A DNA stretch of 53,404 nt from an uncultured Verrucomicrobiota bacterium (lineage in GTDB: Bacteria; Verrucomicrobiota; Verrucomicrobiia; Opitutales; Opitutaceae). The position numbers and the translations under genes were made by a program. The DNA lies in contig CAIRBK010000091.1 of assembly GCA_903876795.1 (NCBI GenBank), forward strand, positions 1 through 53,404, given 5' to 3'. Positions 26,053 to 36,370 of the stretch are shown here, one piece after another. The notes below the pieces were generated by a model. The model was not told where the DNA came from, made no database searches, and saw only the letters and a program-made list of their open reading frames with translations. The stretch's first letter is position 1. Each line of letters begins with the position of its first letter.

Positions 26053-28542
26053 ATGAGCAGCCTAAAAACACTTCGCGCCTACCAAAACCTCGCGGTCGAG
26101 AGCGGCTTCGGCCTCTTCTCCCACAATCAGACCCTGCTCAACGCGGCGGGAGCCAACGCGGCCGGTCGCGACACCGCCATCACCCACAACGGCTACTTGT
26201 TGATCGAGGCGCCCACCGGCGCGGGCAAGACGCTCATTGCCGGCACGCTGATCGAGCGTTTCAGCCGGCAGGAGCGCGTGGTGTGGTTCTGGTTCGCGCC
26301 CTTCAAGGGCGTGGTCGGCCAGACCGCCGACAGCCTGCGCGGGCAGTTCAAGGGCCTGCGCCTGCGCGAGCTGGCCGACGACCGCTCGGTCGAGCAAAGC
26401 CGGGCGGGCGACGTGTTCGTCACCACCTGGCAATCCGTCGCCACCCGTGCGAAGGACAAGCGCAACGTGCGGAAGGACGGCGACAGCAACCCGAGCATCG
26501 ACACGCTGGTGAAATCGTTGCGCGCGCAGGGCCTGCGCGTCGGCGTGGTGGTGGACGAGGCGCACCACGGCTTCGGCGAAGGCACTCAGGCGGCGAAGTT
26601 TTTCCACGACGTGCTGCGGCCGGAATACACGGTGCTCATCACGGCCACGCCGGACGACACCGAGATAAAGGCTTTCGAAAAGGCGCTCGGCATTGCGGAG
26701 CTTCATCGCATTCGCGTGAGCCGACGCGACGCGGTGGACGAAGGCTTGATCAAGCAGGGCGTGAAGTGCGCGGCCTACTTCGTCGCACCCGAGAAGCGCG
26801 CGCTGGTGGACCTCGAAGGCACGGCGTTGCGCGACGGTGTGGCGGCGCATCGCAAGATCAAGCGACTGCTCGCCGAGGGCGAAAAGCCCCTCGTGCCGCT
26901 CCTGCTCGTGCAGGCGGGCGAGGGCAAAAAGGACGACACCGAGGCGCTCAAGGCGCGGCTCCTTCGCATGGGCTTCACCGAGGACCAGATCGCCGTCCAC
27001 ACGGCGGATGAGCCCGACCCTGACCTGCTCGCGCTGGCGAACGACGAGAGCCGGGAGGTGTTGATCTTCAAAATGGCGGTCGCGCTGGGCTTCGACGCGC
27101 CACGCGCCTTCACCCTCGTTTCGATGCGCGCCGCGCGCGACACGGATTTCGGCGTGCAATTGGTGGGGCGCATCCTGCGCGTCCACGCTCACCTGCAAAC
27201 CCGCGCCCGAGCAAAGTCGCTGCCGGAGACGCTCAACTACGGCTACGTGTTCCTCGCCGACGCCGAGAGCCAGACCGGCCTCGACCTCGCCGGGCAGAAG
27301 ATCAACCAGATCCAGACCGAATACGCCAAGGTAAGCACCGCCACGGTGGCCCTGCGCATCGGCGAGGAAGTAAGCGGCGTGGCGAAGGTGGACCCGAACG
27401 GGCAGATTTCCTTTTTCGGCCTCGAATCCGAAACGATCCCCGGCAGGGCCGCCGGGGCGGACACAGCGGGAGTGGGCCCGACGGGCAGCTGCGCAGGACC
27501 GGGTGTGCCGGTGGATTTCGATTTCGGCGCTTTCTTTGGTGGCGGAAGCAGCGCAAGGGCGGAGGGCGGAGGCGGCGCGGGCTCAAACGTCATCGCCTTT
27601 GCCGGCGCGGCGCAGGTTTACCGCTACCCGCTCCGCGCCGACGTGCCGCGACGCTTTAAGACGCAGACCGTGGGCTCAAATAACGATGTGACGGAGGAGG
27701 ACTGCGCGGATCGATTCATCATCTCCACCCGCGAACTGTTCGAAGTGATGAAGAACAAGATCCCCGTCGAAAAGCGCACCCTCGACGTATTCGCGAGCAC
27801 GATCCAGCAGGAGTTTAATTTCGCGGCCGATCTCTCGCCCGACCAGGCGGCTAAACTCGCCTTGCGGGTCTTCTTGGAAAACAAGGTGTTCGATCCGCGT
27901 GAGCTTCGCCGCGCCCTGCTTCGCAAAATGGAGAAGGTCATGCGCGACGAGGCGATGGCCGAGGCCGACGACCCGGAGCAGGTGGTGCGATTCCTCGACG
28001 TGATCCTCGCCACGCACCCGCAGCTCCTCCGGGACGCGCAGAAGGCAGCCATCGCGAAGAATGCGGAGGTGTTGGAGGCGGAAGACCTTGCGCCCGAGAT
28101 CACCTCGACCACACCGCTTGCGAAGTCGCCGCGCAACATCTACCTGGTGCGGCCCGAGGGTCTGAACGGCTGGGAGGCGGATTTCGCCGATCTGCTCGAC
28201 CGCGACAGCGGCGACAACGTGCTCTGGTGGCACCGCAATGATCCGCGCCAGCCTTGGTCGGTAAACGTGCTTATGCCGGACGGGCGGGGGTTTTATCCGG
28301 ATTTCGTGATCGGCATAGCGGGGCGCAAGACGGAGGACCACGCGCTCATGGCCGACCCGAAGCTGAATTTCGCCCGCGAGGACGAAGCGCCCAAGGTGCT
28401 TGCCGAGCACAAAAGCTACGGCCGCGTGCTCATCCTCACCCGCGAGGGTGAAGGCCGGTGGATGACAGTCGGCTGGGACGAGAAGCGTCACGGTCCTGTG
28501 GCGGTGCGCGACTTCCGCTTGGCGGACGCGGCTGGATTTTGA
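26053..28542 (+). CDS. res: Type III restriction enzyme subunit Res (helicase/endonuclease)
   Basis: An 829-residue superfamily II protein. Walker A is APTGAGKTLIAG (about 54-65), Walker B is VVDEAHHG (about 171), followed by ITATPDD. A Gly/Ala-rich unstructured stretch (about 475-515) separates the motor from the C-terminal half. Near the end FYPDFVIGIAG and ALMADPK provide the P-D and D-x-K residues expected of the PD-(D/E)xK nuclease. Res translocates or diffuses along DNA and cuts at head-to-head unmethylated sites with Mod. Length is slightly below the usual 900 or so. Confidence 0.85.
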   Translation: MSSLKTLRAYQNLAVESGFGLFSHNQTLLNAAGANAAGRDTAITHNGYLLIEAPTGAGKTLIAGTLIERFSRQERVVWFWFAPFKGVVGQTADSLRGQFKGLRLRELADDRSVEQSRAGDVFVTTWQSVATRAKDKRNVRKDGDSNPSIDTLVKSLRAQGLRVGVVVDEAHHGFGEGTQAAKFFHDVLRPEYTVLITATPDDTEIKAFEKALGIAELHRIRVSRRDAVDEGLIKQGVKCAAYFVAPEKRALVDLEGTALRDGVAAHRKIKRLLAEGEKPLVPLLLVQAGEGKKDDTEALKARLLRMGFTEDQIAVHTADEPDPDLLALANDESREVLIFKMAVALGFDAPRAFTLVSMRAARDTDFGVQLVGRILRVHAHLQTRARAKSLPETLNYGYVFLADAESQTGLDLAGQKINQIQTEYAKVSTATVALRIGEEVSGVAKVDPNGQISFFGLESETIPGRAAGADTAGVGPTGSCAGPGVPVDFDFGAFFGGGSSARAEGGGGAGSNVIAFAGAAQVYRYPLRADVPRRFKTQTVGSNNDVTEEDCADRFIISTRELFEVMKNKIPVEKRTLDVFASTIQQEFNFAADLSPDQAAKLALRVFLENKVFDPRELRRALLRKMEKVMRDEAMAEADDPEQVVRFLDVILATHPQLLRDAQKAAIAKNAEVLEAEDLAPEITSTTPLAKSPRNIYLVRPEGLNGWEADFADLLDRDSGDNVLWWHRNDPRQPWSVNVLMPDGRGFYPDFVIGIAGRKTEDHALMADPKLNFAREDEAPKVLAEHKSYGRVLILTREGEGRWMTVGWDEKRHGPVAVRDFRLADAAGF

Positions 28543-28666
28543 CGGTTACGAAGACACCTCGGTTGAGCTACACGGGCATCGAGAGTCACCCGGGGCTCAC
28601 GCGCTACGGGTTATACGACACTGTGGTGGCGCGGGAATAGGGCGGGCCATTCGCTCACGCTCCCGG

Positions 28667-29104
28667 CTACGGGATGATATCGATGCCTTTCAGGCCGAAG
28701 TGGGGGGCGGCGGCCAGGAGGCGGCGGTCATGGCTGTAGATTTTTTTGAGCCCCGCGTCTGCTGCGCAGGCCAGGTGCAGGGCGTCGGCGGCGCGGAGGA
28801 AAACGGCGGGGGCGAGCTTTTGCATCCCCGTGCAGGCCGATTCTATCAGCAACGGGTTGATCGGCAGCCAGCGAATCACCCCGGCCTTCTCTTCTTTTTC
28901 CAGCCGTTTTACGGCGGATCGCACAGCTTTCTCATCGAGCCGCGCCGCGCGTTGCTGGCGTTTGAACGCGGCGATCATTTCAAGCCGTCCATGCAGGCAG
29001 CAAACGACTTGTCCCGATTGCCCGGATAACCACGACTCCACGGCTTCGGAGCCATGTTCGCGGATATAGAGCTTCACGAGGCAGGAGCTGTCCAAGTAGA
29101 TCAT
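28667..29104 (-). CDS. PIN-domain toxin (VapC-like)
   Basis: A 145-residue PIN-fold protein with the first acidic residue in YLDSSCLVKLY, the middle Glu in GRLEMIAAF and the later Asp in RAADALHLACA and YSHDRRLL. VapC-type toxins are Mg2+-dependent ribonucleases, often acting on tRNA or rRNA. Its ATG overlaps the antitoxin stop (ATGA), antitoxin first, the common arrangement for Phd/VapB-PIN pairs. Confidence 0.88.
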   Translation of the reverse strand: MIYLDSSCLVKLYIREHGSEAVESWLSGQSGQVVCCLHGRLEMIAAFKRQQRAARLDEKAVRSAVKRLEKEEKAGVIRWLPINPLLIESACTGMQKLAPAVFLRAADALHLACAADAGLKKIYSHDRRLLAAAPHFGLKGIDIIP

Positions 29105-29325
29105 CGTCCGTCGCGATCGGCGGAAATCAGGTCCGTGGAATCGAGATCACTGGACGGCAGCTTGATCCAGTCTCGTTTCGGGAATTTTGGAGCGGCTACC
29201 TGGACGAGAGGCCGGAGCTCGGCGACCTGTTCGCCGTGGTCGGTGACGATAATCGGAGTCGTCTTGGCGGCGCGGACCCATTTGCCGGTGGCGGCATGAA
29301 GTTCCTTGATGGAGATCGTCTTCAT
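29101..29325 (-). CDS. Phd/YefM-family antitoxin
   Basis: A 74-residue protein beginning MKTISIKELHAATGKWVRAA followed by IIVTDHGEQVAEL, the standard N-terminal DNA-binding fold of Phd/YefM antitoxins. The C-terminal part (KLPSSDLDSTDLI) would wrap the toxin. It is upstream of and overlaps the PIN toxin by 4 bp and probably autoregulates the pair. Confidence 0.88.
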   Translation of the reverse strand: MKTISIKELHAATGKWVRAAKTTPIIVTDHGEQVAELRPLVQVAAPKFPKRDWIKLPSSDLDSTDLISADRDGR

Positions 29326-29373
29326 GCCGAAAAAAGTGTCACCGGTTACACTTTGGTCAAGGGGGATGGCTGC

Positions 29374-32295
29374 TCAGGCTTTGGCGGGCTCGGCGTAGGC
29401 TTCCATGCCGGCGCAGCTGCACACGAGGTTACGGTCGCCGTAGACGTTGTCCACGCGACCCACGGCGGGCCAGAATTTGGACTGGCGCACCCAGTCGCTC
29501 GGGAAGGCGGCGGTCTGGCGCGAGTAGGGGCGCGTCCATTCGTCGGCGGTCACCACTTTCGCGGTGTGCGGGGCGTGTTTGAGCGGGTTGTTGAGTTTGT
29601 CGGATTCGCCGGTGACGACGGCCTGCATCTCGCCGTGGATGGCGATCATCGCGTCGCAGAAGCGGTCGAGCTCGGCCTGGGTCTCGCTCTCCGTCGGCTC
29701 GATCATGAACGTGCCGGGGACGGGGAACGAGAGGGTGGGGGCGTGGTAACCGTAGTCCATGAGGCGCTTGGCGGCGTCTTCGGCTTCGATGCCGTGTTTT
29801 TTCCAGCCGCGCAGATCGACGATGCATTCGTGGGCAACCAGGCCGGTGGCGCCGCGGTAGAGCACGGGGAAATACTTTTCCAGGCGGGCGGCGACGTAGT
29901 TGGCGTTGAGGATGGCGATCTTGGTGGCCTGGGTGAGACCGTCGGGGCCCATCATGCGGATATACATCCACGAGATGACGAGGATCGAGGCGCTGCCGTA
30001 GGGCGCGGCGGATACGGCGCCGCTGGCGCGATTTGAGATTTGCGATTTGAGATTTGAAATCGCGCCGCCGGGGGCGGCGATGTGGCCGGGGAGGAAGGGG
30101 GCGAGGTGCGCGGCGACGCCGATGGGGCCCATGCCGGGGCCGCCGCCGCCGTGCGGGATGCAGAAGGTTTTGTGGAGGTTGAGGTGGCAGACGTCGGCGC
30201 CGATGTGGCCGGGGGAGGTCAGGCCGACCTGGGCGTTCATGTTGGCACCGTCCATGTAAACCTGGCCGCCGTGCGCGTGGACGCAGGCGCAGAGGTCTTT
30301 GATCGACGTCTCGAACACGCCGTGGGTGGACGGATACGTGATCATGACGGCGGCGAGGTCCTTGGCGTGGGCGTCGGCTTTGGCGTGGAGGTCGGCGACG
30401 TCGATGTTGCCGTGGGCGTCGCAGGCGACGGGGACGATTTTGTAGCCGCACATGGCGGCGCTGGCGGGGTTGGTGCCGTGGGCACTGGCGGGGATGAGGC
30501 AGATGTTGCGATGACCCTCGCCGCGGGACTCGTGGTAGGCGCGGATGACGAGGAGGCCGGCGTATTCGCCTTGGGAGCCGGCGTTGGGCTGGAGAGAGAC
30601 GGCGGCGAAACCGGTGATCTCGGTGAGCCAGGCTTCGAGGTCGGCGAAGAGTTGCGCGTAGCCCCGGGTTTGCTCGGAGGGGGCGAAGGGATGGAGTTGG
30701 CCGAACTCGGGCCAGGAGACGGGGAACATCTCGCTGGTGGCGTTGAGCTTCATCGTGCAGGAGCCGAGGGAGATCATCGAGTGGACGAGGGAAAAATCCT
30801 TGGCCTCGAGGCGTTTGATGTAACGGAGCATCTCGTGCTCGGTGTGGTAAAGGTTGAAGACGGGCGCGGCGAGGAACGGAGAGGTGCGGGCGTGCGGGGC
30901 GGTGAAACCGGCGTTCTCGACATCGGAGGCGAGCGGGGCGCGGGTGTTGCCGAAGAGGGCGATCAACTGCTCGACCTGCTCCAGCGTGGTGGTCTCGTCG
31001 AGGGAGATGCCGAGCGTGGAGGCGTCGATGGGGCGGAGGTTGATGTGCCGGGCGAGGGCGTCGGCGTGGATCTTGGCGGCGGGGATGGCGCCGACGGTCA
31101 GCGTGTCGAAGACGGGCTCTGCGTTGACGGTGGCGCCGGCGGCGCGGAGGCCTTGCGCGAGGATGGCGGTCAACGCGTGGACGCGGCGGGCGATTTTCTT
31201 GAGACCCTCGGGGCCGTGGTAAACGGCATACATAGACGCCATGACGGCGAGGAGGACCTGGGCGGTGCAGATGTTGGACGTGGCTTTGTCGCGGCGGATG
31301 TGTTGCTCGCGCGTGCCGAGGGCGAGGCGCATGGCGGGGTCGCCGTTGGCGTCTTTGGAGACGCCGACCAGGCGGCCGGGCATCTGGCGTTTGAAGGCGT
31401 CCTTGGTGGCGAGGAAGGCGGCGTGGGGGCCGCCGAAGCCCATGGGCACGCCGAAGCGCTGGGCGGAGCCGACGGCGACATCGGCGCCGAATTCGCCGGG
31501 GGCGCGGAGGAGCGTGAGGGCCAGCAGGTCGGTGGCGACGATGGTGAACGCGCCCACGGCGTGTGCAGCGGCGAAGAATTGCCCGAAGTCGTGGATGCTG
31601 CCGGTGGTGTCGGGGTATTGCACCAGCACGCCGAACGTGCCGGCGGTGGGGGCAAAGGTCTGGTGGTCGCCGACGATGACCTCGATGCCGAGCGGGATGG
31701 CGCGGGTGCGGACGATGTCGATCGTCTGCGGGTGGCATTTTTCGGAGACGAAGAACGCGCGGTGGGCGGAGGCGTCGCCTTCCTTGAGGCGGTGGCACAT
31801 CATCATGGCCTCGGCGGCGGCGGTGCCCTCGTCGAGCATGGAGGCGTTGGCGATTTCGAGGCCGGTGAGATCGGTGACGAGCGTCTGGAAGTTGAGGAGG
31901 GCTTCGAGTCGGCCTTGGGCGATCTCGGCCTGGTAGGGCGTGTAGGCGGTATACCAGCCGGGGTTTTCGAGGATGGTGCGCTGGATGACGCCGGGCGTGT
32001 GGGTGTTGTAGTAACCCATGCCGATGTGGCTGCGGAAAATCTTGTTTTGGGAGGCGAGTTTGCGGAGCTCGGCGAGAGCGGCCGATTCGCCGAGGGCGGG
32101 AGGCAGGTCGAGCGGTTCGCGACGGATGTGGGGCGGCACGGTGGCGTCAACGAGGGCGTCGAGGGACGGCTGGTCGAGAGCCATGAGCATGGCGGCCTGT
32201 TCGGCGGCGTCGGGGCCGTTGTGGCGGCGGGCGAAGGAGTCGGTCGGGGCGAGCAACTCGGAGAGGGCGGGGGCGGGATTCGCGGAAGCGGGCAT
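29374..32295 (-). CDS. gcvP: Glycine dehydrogenase (decarboxylating), P protein
   Basis: A 973-residue P protein, closely matching the single-chain GcvP form from the N-terminal [13 protein letters not shown] through the PLP-lysine site [16 protein letters not shown] to the C-terminal [10 protein letters not shown]. It decarboxylates glycine and passes the aminomethyl group to lipoyl GcvH; gcvT and gcvH are not in the window. An in-frame 14-codon insertion ([10 protein letters not shown]) lies just before [12 protein letters not shown], where other GcvPs have a short variable loop. The start codon at 32295 directly follows the T tract of an intrinsic terminator. Confidence 0.95.
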   Translation of the reverse strand: MPASANPAPALSELLAPTDSFARRHNGPDAAEQAAMLMALDQPSLDALVDATVPPHIRREPLDLPPALGESAALAELRKLASQNKIFRSHIGMGYYNTHTPGVIQRTILENPGWYTAYTPYQAEIAQGRLEALLNFQTLVTDLTGLEIANASMLDEGTAAAEAMMMCHRLKEGDASAHRAFFVSEKCHPQTIDIVRTRAIPLGIEVIVGDHQTFAPTAGTFGVLVQYPDTTGSIHDFGQFFAAAHAVGAFTIVATDLLALTLLRAPGEFGADVAVGSAQRFGVPMGFGGPHAAFLATKDAFKRQMPGRLVGVSKDANGDPAMRLALGTREQHIRRDKATSNICTAQVLLAVMASMYAVYHGPEGLKKIARRVHALTAILAQGLRAAGATVNAEPVFDTLTVGAIPAAKIHADALARHINLRPIDASTLGISLDETTTLEQVEQLIALFGNTRAPLASDVENAGFTAPHARTSPFLAAPVFNLYHTEHEMLRYIKRLEAKDFSLVHSMISLGSCTMKLNATSEMFPVSWPEFGQLHPFAPSEQTRGYAQLFADLEAWLTEITGFAAVSLQPNAGSQGEYAGLLVIRAYHESRGEGHRNICLIPASAHGTNPASAAMCGYKIVPVACDAHGNIDVADLHAKADAHAKDLAAVMITYPSTHGVFETSIKDLCACVHAHGGQVYMDGANMNAQVGLTSPGHIGADVCHLNLHKTFCIPHGGGGPGMGPIGVAAHLAPFLPGHIAAPGGAISNLKSQISNRASGAVSAAPYGSASILVISWMYIRMMGPDGLTQATKIAILNANYVAARLEKYFPVLYRGATGLVAHECIVDLRGWKKHGIEAEDAAKRLMDYGYHAPTLSFPVPGTFMIEPTESETQAELDRFCDAMIAIHGEMQAVVTGESDKLNNPLKHAPHTAKVVTADEWTRPYSRQTAAFPSDWVRQSKFWPAVGRVDNVYGDRNLVCSCAGMEAYAEPAKA
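30025..30066. repeat. 42-bp palindrome-ended repeat inserted in gcvP
   Basis: GGCGCGATTT (30025-30034) and AAATCGCGCC (30057-30066) are perfect inverted arms enclosing repeats of GATTTGA-type units (ATTTGAGATTTGCGATTTGAG). The length is a multiple of three, so the reading frame of gcvP continues through it. The base composition is entirely different from the gene around it. Confidence 0.85.
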
Positions 32296-32327
32296 AAAAA
32301 AAGGACGGTAGGCGCGGCCTACCGTCC
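32296..32327 (-). terminator. Intrinsic terminator abutting the gcvP start codon
   Basis: GGACGGTAGGC (32303-32313) pairs with GCCTACCGTCC (32317-32327) around a 3-nt loop, and on the minus strand the stem is followed by seven T residues (32302-32296). It would end transcription of the PEP-CTERM gene. The last T is directly adjacent to the ATG of gcvP. Confidence 0.9.
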
Positions 32328-32359
32328 GGCAAATGGTTTTTGGGAAAGCGGGCGGGGTA

Positions 32360-33070
32360 TTAGGGGCGGGGCGCGCGGGTGTTGGCGGATTTTACATCCC
32401 GGCGGCGCACGCTGCGGAAAAAAACCGTGCAAAGTGCCGCGAGGCCAACGCAGACGGCACCGGTGGAGAGTTCGGGGATGGCGGTGACCGAGCCGCTTAA
32501 CACGATATCGTCAAAACGCACCGTGCCACTGTTGGTCGAGGTGCCTCCAGAGACGGAGGTTGCGCCGAAAGCAAAGAACCGGAAGACCACCGAAGTGCCG
32601 GCGGTAACGCCGAAATCGTTAAAATCCCAGGTGTTGTTTACGAGGCTGGTTGTAATCGAATAGGGCGAGGATTGAGCCGAGGTGCTGAACCCATCAGTGC
32701 TGTAGGCCACCACCAGATTTGCGGGAGCGGCGGGGCTGCCGTTTACCTTAAACGACAGTTGCGTGAGGTTTGCGCTGTAGCCGCCGGTCGGCGCGAGGCT
32801 GAACCCAATGTAATCGATATTCAACAGAAGTGCGTTCGTTGTATTCCAGGCAGAACTCACAAAGAGATCAGTCCCACTGGCGGCGCTTAGATCTGTGCGA
32901 GTAAGGGTGGACGCCGTCACATTGACATTCTTTAACGAAACGTTCTGCTCGGTGGTTATCCCGCTGTTCCCCGTCATGTCGTAACTTACGATCTGAGCAT
33001 TCAAGGCCGTCCCCAAGGTCAGGGTGCCGATAGTTGCAGCCAAACGAAGGATGAACTTACGATAGACCAT
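32360..33070 (-). CDS. PEP-CTERM sorting-signal exported protein
   Basis: A 236-residue protein started at the ATG at 33070. A signal peptide ([22 protein letters not shown]) leads a Ser/Thr/Asn-rich beta-type domain, and the C-terminus reads [10 protein letters not shown], a hydrophobic helix ([12 protein letters not shown]) and the basic cluster RSVRRR. That tripartite tail is the PEP-CTERM signal handled by exosortase. Such proteins are exported and often associated with exopolysaccharide. No exosortase gene lies in the window. It is divergent from the Verru_Chthon A gene. Confidence 0.85.
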   Translation of the reverse strand: MVYRKFILRLAATIGTLTLGTALNAQIVSYDMTGNSGITTEQNVSLKNVNVTASTLTRTDLSAASGTDLFVSSAWNTTNALLLNIDYIGFSLAPTGGYSANLTQLSFKVNGSPAAPANLVVAYSTDGFSTSAQSSPYSITTSLVNNTWDFNDFGVTAGTSVVFRFFAFGATSVSGGTSTNSGTVRFDDIVLSGSVTAIPELSTGAVCVGLAALCTVFFRSVRRRDVKSANTRAPRP

Positions 33071-33181
33071 GATTGGGTAAAGCAATGACTATGCCCCAGG
33101 GCTTTTTATGAAGTGTTTTCATAATTGATTTGCTTCATGGTCGTTAAGTTGGCCTTCGGTATGCTTGATTGCATTTCAACT

Positions 33182-36100
33182 ATGCAATTGAGGAGCGACG
33201 ATGCGTTGCAGGTGATATGCTCCGCGAGGGGTTTTGCGCTCATTGTCACCGTGGTGTTGCTGGCGTTTCTGGTGTTGTTGATCACTGCGTTGGCAACGCT
33301 TACCCGGGTGGAGACGCAAGTGGCCGCCAATCAATTGAGTCAGGCGCGGGCCCGGCAGGTTGCCCTGATGGCACTGCATCTGGCTGTTGGTCAATTGCAG
33401 GCCCATGCCGGGCCCGATGCACGGGTGACGGCGACGGGGGACATCCTGGCCAACGTGCCCCTTGCGGCTGCGCACATCACCGGAGTGTGGGGTGCGGAGG
33501 GCTCCGGGGCGGACCCGATCGCCTGGCTCGTCAGTGGCAGCGAAAAGGCGGGCGCGACTCCAGCCGGGGTGTTGGCGGGCGTGATCGACCCTGTCGCTGA
33601 CGAGACCGGGGCCGACACGGTTTGGTTGGTGGGTGACGGCAGTGTTTCCGACCGCGCTCAGCGCGTCCGCCTCGTCAAGCAGGACCTGCGGGCGCCGCCG
33701 GGGGAGTTGCCGGGTGTGGGGGCGGGCGCGACGCCGCGTCTCGGTCGTTACGCGTGGTGGATCGGGGATCAGGGCGTGAAGGCGTCGCTGGCCCTGCCCG
33801 ACCGTGCCGACGAGGTGACCTACGCGCCCTGGAACACGCCGGTGCAGCGGGCGCGCATCCGGCAGCAGATCGGGTCCGGGCCGAATTATTTCCGCGCGGG
33901 CAACGCGGAGAGCGCTTTGTCCCATGTGGCGCGCGAGGGTTTCGACCCGCTGGCCAATCCGGGATTGAGTCGCATCGCCGCGCCCGGGCAGTTGGCGCTG
34001 CTGACGCCGGCGGCGGGGTCGTTGACCGGCTTTGTGCGCGACCATTATCATGATTTCACCACCGCCGCCCATGCCGTGCTGGCCAACACCCTGCCGTCGG
34101 CGGATCCCGGGCGGGGGCTCCTGCGCGATCTTTCGCTGAAGCCCGGCGAACTCGGCCCTGCCTTCGCCGCTTACGCGGATTACGAGAGCCACCAAGAAGC
34201 GCCCGGTTCGACGCTGGCCTGGGCCGATCCGGCGTATCCGGAAATCAAGGATGCCGATTCCCCGCGCCGCCGCCATCGGCTGGTGCCGGCGGCCGCGGTT
34301 CCGGCCGCGCCGGGCCTGCCCGGGCTGGCCTTCGGCGTTTCGCCGGTGATCGCGGATTTCATGCTGCAATTCCGGTTTTTCTACCAAACGGCCAATCAAG
34401 TCACCGCCCGCGTGCGTCTCTATGTCTCGCTTTGGAATCCCTACACGGCGGCCCTTGCGCCCACGGCCGCCGACGACCTGGGGCTGGAAATCTCCGGTCT
34501 GCCCGTTGTCACCATCACGAACACCGAGACAGGCGCGACGAACACCCTGGATCTCCAGGCCGCCCTGCCCGCCGTCATCCGGGGGCCGGCGGGGGAGTTG
34601 GCCGTGAAGCTGCCCTTCGGTGACGGCGGGTTGACCACCAATGGCACCAGGGCTGATCGCTCCTCCTGGTTGCCGGGGCGGGTTTACGGATGGACCACCA
34701 ATGCGGGCGGCGCGCCCTCCGAAGCACTCCGGTTCTACAGCAAGACGCTCAAAACCACGGGCTGGTCCTACGCCCCCGTGGCCTTGCCTGGATCGAACCC
34801 CAGGGACCTGGCGATCAGTACGCGCGGCGCCCAGGTGCCCGGGCTGACGCTTCGTCTGCGAACGGCTTCGGGCGTGTTGGCGACGGTGAACACGCCGGCA
34901 TTCCTTCCCGTCGATGTGGCTCCGGGTTCCTTCCCTTGGAAATTCGCCTTTGCCGCCCGGCTTCGCCAGCCACTTCATGCGTCGCCCGACCGCACCTGGC
35001 TAAAGATTTTCGATCCGCGCGATCCCGCCCTCTCGTCCGGTGCATGGAGGGCTTTTGACGTGAACGACTCGGCGACGCCGCCGTTCGATCCCAATCTGTA
35101 TGCCAGCGGCGCGGGTGCGCCGACCACTTACACCGAGACGCTCTTGTATCGCATCCAGGGCACGTCGAGCAGCGAGGTTTCCCAATCGAGCTACAATGAC
35201 GTGCCGCTGTTCGAGCTACCCCGCCTGCCGCTGCTGTCGCTGGGAGAACTCCAGCACATGCAGGTGCCGGGCGTCCGTCCCTTCGCCATCGGCAACTCCT
35301 GGGGCGGGCCGGCCAACGCCATTTTTGACCGCTTCTTTTTCTCCGGACTCGCTCCGGCGACGAACGCGACCCGGGGAGAGCCCGCGTTGTCCGCCGGCCA
35401 GCCCCTGCCCAATTGGAACCTGCGCGTCCTCGACGGCGCGGACGCGGCCGGCCTGCGCTCCGCCGGAGCCCTTTCGTCGCGCCATCTTCTCCAGGCCGGC
35501 GGGTTTAACCTCAACTCCACCCGGGCCGCCGCGTGGCGCGCGGTGTTGTCCGGCGTGCGTTTTCCCCGGGCCTTCGGGCCCGCCGACATCGAGAACGCCG
35601 GCGGCGAGGCTTTCGGCACGCAGAAAAACCCGACTGCGGTCGGACAGGAATCGTTTGCCGCCGACACCTCGCTCGGCGCGGGTACGCCCGCGCCGGCTTT
35701 CCTGCGCTTCGCCCAGTCGGCGCAGGAGACGTTTTTTTGGAAACCGGTTGCGGACGGTTACGGCGACAAGCGCCAGACCAGCACTTATGCTTTTCGGCTC
35801 GGCGTGCGCGGGGCCGGCGATCCGGCCGCGCCGCTTTCCACCGTGGACGCCTCGGTGAACGCGCATGGGTTGAGCACGGATCAAGTGGAGACGCTCGCCG
35901 GTGAAATCGTGCGGCGGATCAAGGCGCGCGCCGCCGTGTCGGGACCATTTCGCAACCTCCGGGAGTTTCTCGGACCGGCTTCCGGCGCCGGTTCGCCGAG
36001 TGTGTTGGAACAGGCGATCGAGGGTGCCGGGCTGAATGCCCCCGAGGTGCGTCCGCTGGATCAAGCCGCCGCGCTTCCTGGCGGGGGCCACGGCATGGGG

Positions 36101-36370
36101 CTCAGTTCGCTCACGCTCACGCAGGCCGACCTCATGACCGCGCTCGCCCCGTACCTGCGCCCGCGGTCGGACACCTTCATCGTCCGCGCCTACGGCGAGG
36201 CGCGCAACCCGGCGACCGACGAGGCCGAGGGCGCGGCCTGGCTTGAGGCCACGTTGCAGCGGTTCCCGGAGACGGTGGATTCGGCGGACAACGTGGAAAA
36301 ACCGGCCGGCGTCTTTGGGCGACGTTTCAAAATCATCTCATTCCGATGGCTCGCTCCCTCCGAAGTCTGA
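33182..36370 (+). CDS. Verru_Chthon cassette protein A (prepilin-like large protein)
   Basis: A 1062-residue protein started at the ATG at 33182. Residues 15-50 form a type IV prepilin-like segment: a short basic leader ending SARG, then FALIVTVVLLAFLVLLITALATL and VETQVAANQ. The following soluble region (LSQARARQVALMALHLAVGQLQ onward) is as in Verru_Chthon cassette protein A of Verrucomicrobia. These occur in cassettes with three smaller prepilin-like proteins B, C and D, proposed to form a type II/IV pilus-like secretion device. Proteins B-D are not found next to it; only a small secreted protein overlaps its 3' end. An upstream start at 33125 is possible. Confidence 0.85.
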   Translation: MQLRSDDALQVICSARGFALIVTVVLLAFLVLLITALATLTRVETQVAANQLSQARARQVALMALHLAVGQLQAHAGPDARVTATGDILANVPLAAAHITGVWGAEGSGADPIAWLVSGSEKAGATPAGVLAGVIDPVADETGADTVWLVGDGSVSDRAQRVRLVKQDLRAPPGELPGVGAGATPRLGRYAWWIGDQGVKASLALPDRADEVTYAPWNTPVQRARIRQQIGSGPNYFRAGNAESALSHVAREGFDPLANPGLSRIAAPGQLALLTPAAGSLTGFVRDHYHDFTTAAHAVLANTLPSADPGRGLLRDLSLKPGELGPAFAAYADYESHQEAPGSTLAWADPAYPEIKDADSPRRRHRLVPAAAVPAAPGLPGLAFGVSPVIADFMLQFRFFYQTANQVTARVRLYVSLWNPYTAALAPTAADDLGLEISGLPVVTITNTETGATNTLDLQAALPAVIRGPAGELAVKLPFGDGGLTTNGTRADRSSWLPGRVYGWTTNAGGAPSEALRFYSKTLKTTGWSYAPVALPGSNPRDLAISTRGAQVPGLTLRLRTASGVLATVNTPAFLPVDVAPGSFPWKFAFAARLRQPLHASPDRTWLKIFDPRDPALSSGAWRAFDVNDSATPPFDPNLYASGAGAPTTYTETLLYRIQGTSSSEVSQSSYNDVPLFELPRLPLLSLGELQHMQVPGVRPFAIGNSWGGPANAIFDRFFFSGLAPATNATRGEPALSAGQPLPNWNLRVLDGADAAGLRSAGALSSRHLLQAGGFNLNSTRAAAWRAVLSGVRFPRAFGPADIENAGGEAFGTQKNPTAVGQESFAADTSLGAGTPAPAFLRFAQSAQETFFWKPVADGYGDKRQTSTYAFRLGVRGAGDPAAPLSTVDASVNAHGLSTDQVETLAGEIVRRIKARAAVSGPFRNLREFLGPASGAGSPSVLEQAIEGAGLNAPEVRPLDQAAALPGGGHGMGLSSLTLTQADLMTALAPYLRPRSDTFIVRAYGEARNPATDEAEGAAWLEATLQRFPETVDSADNVEKPAGVFGRRFKIISFRWLAPSEV

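Noticed and set aside
32296-32360. Possible glycine riboswitch upstream of gcvP
   Set aside because: The gap is filled by a simple 11-bp terminator hairpin; there is no tandem aptamer-sized sequence.
30082-32487. An 801-codon plus-strand frame opposite gcvP
   Set aside because: It is composed almost wholly of Gly, Ala, Val, Glu and Asp, the usual antisense shadow of a GC-rich gene, and gcvP on the other strand matches its family throughout.
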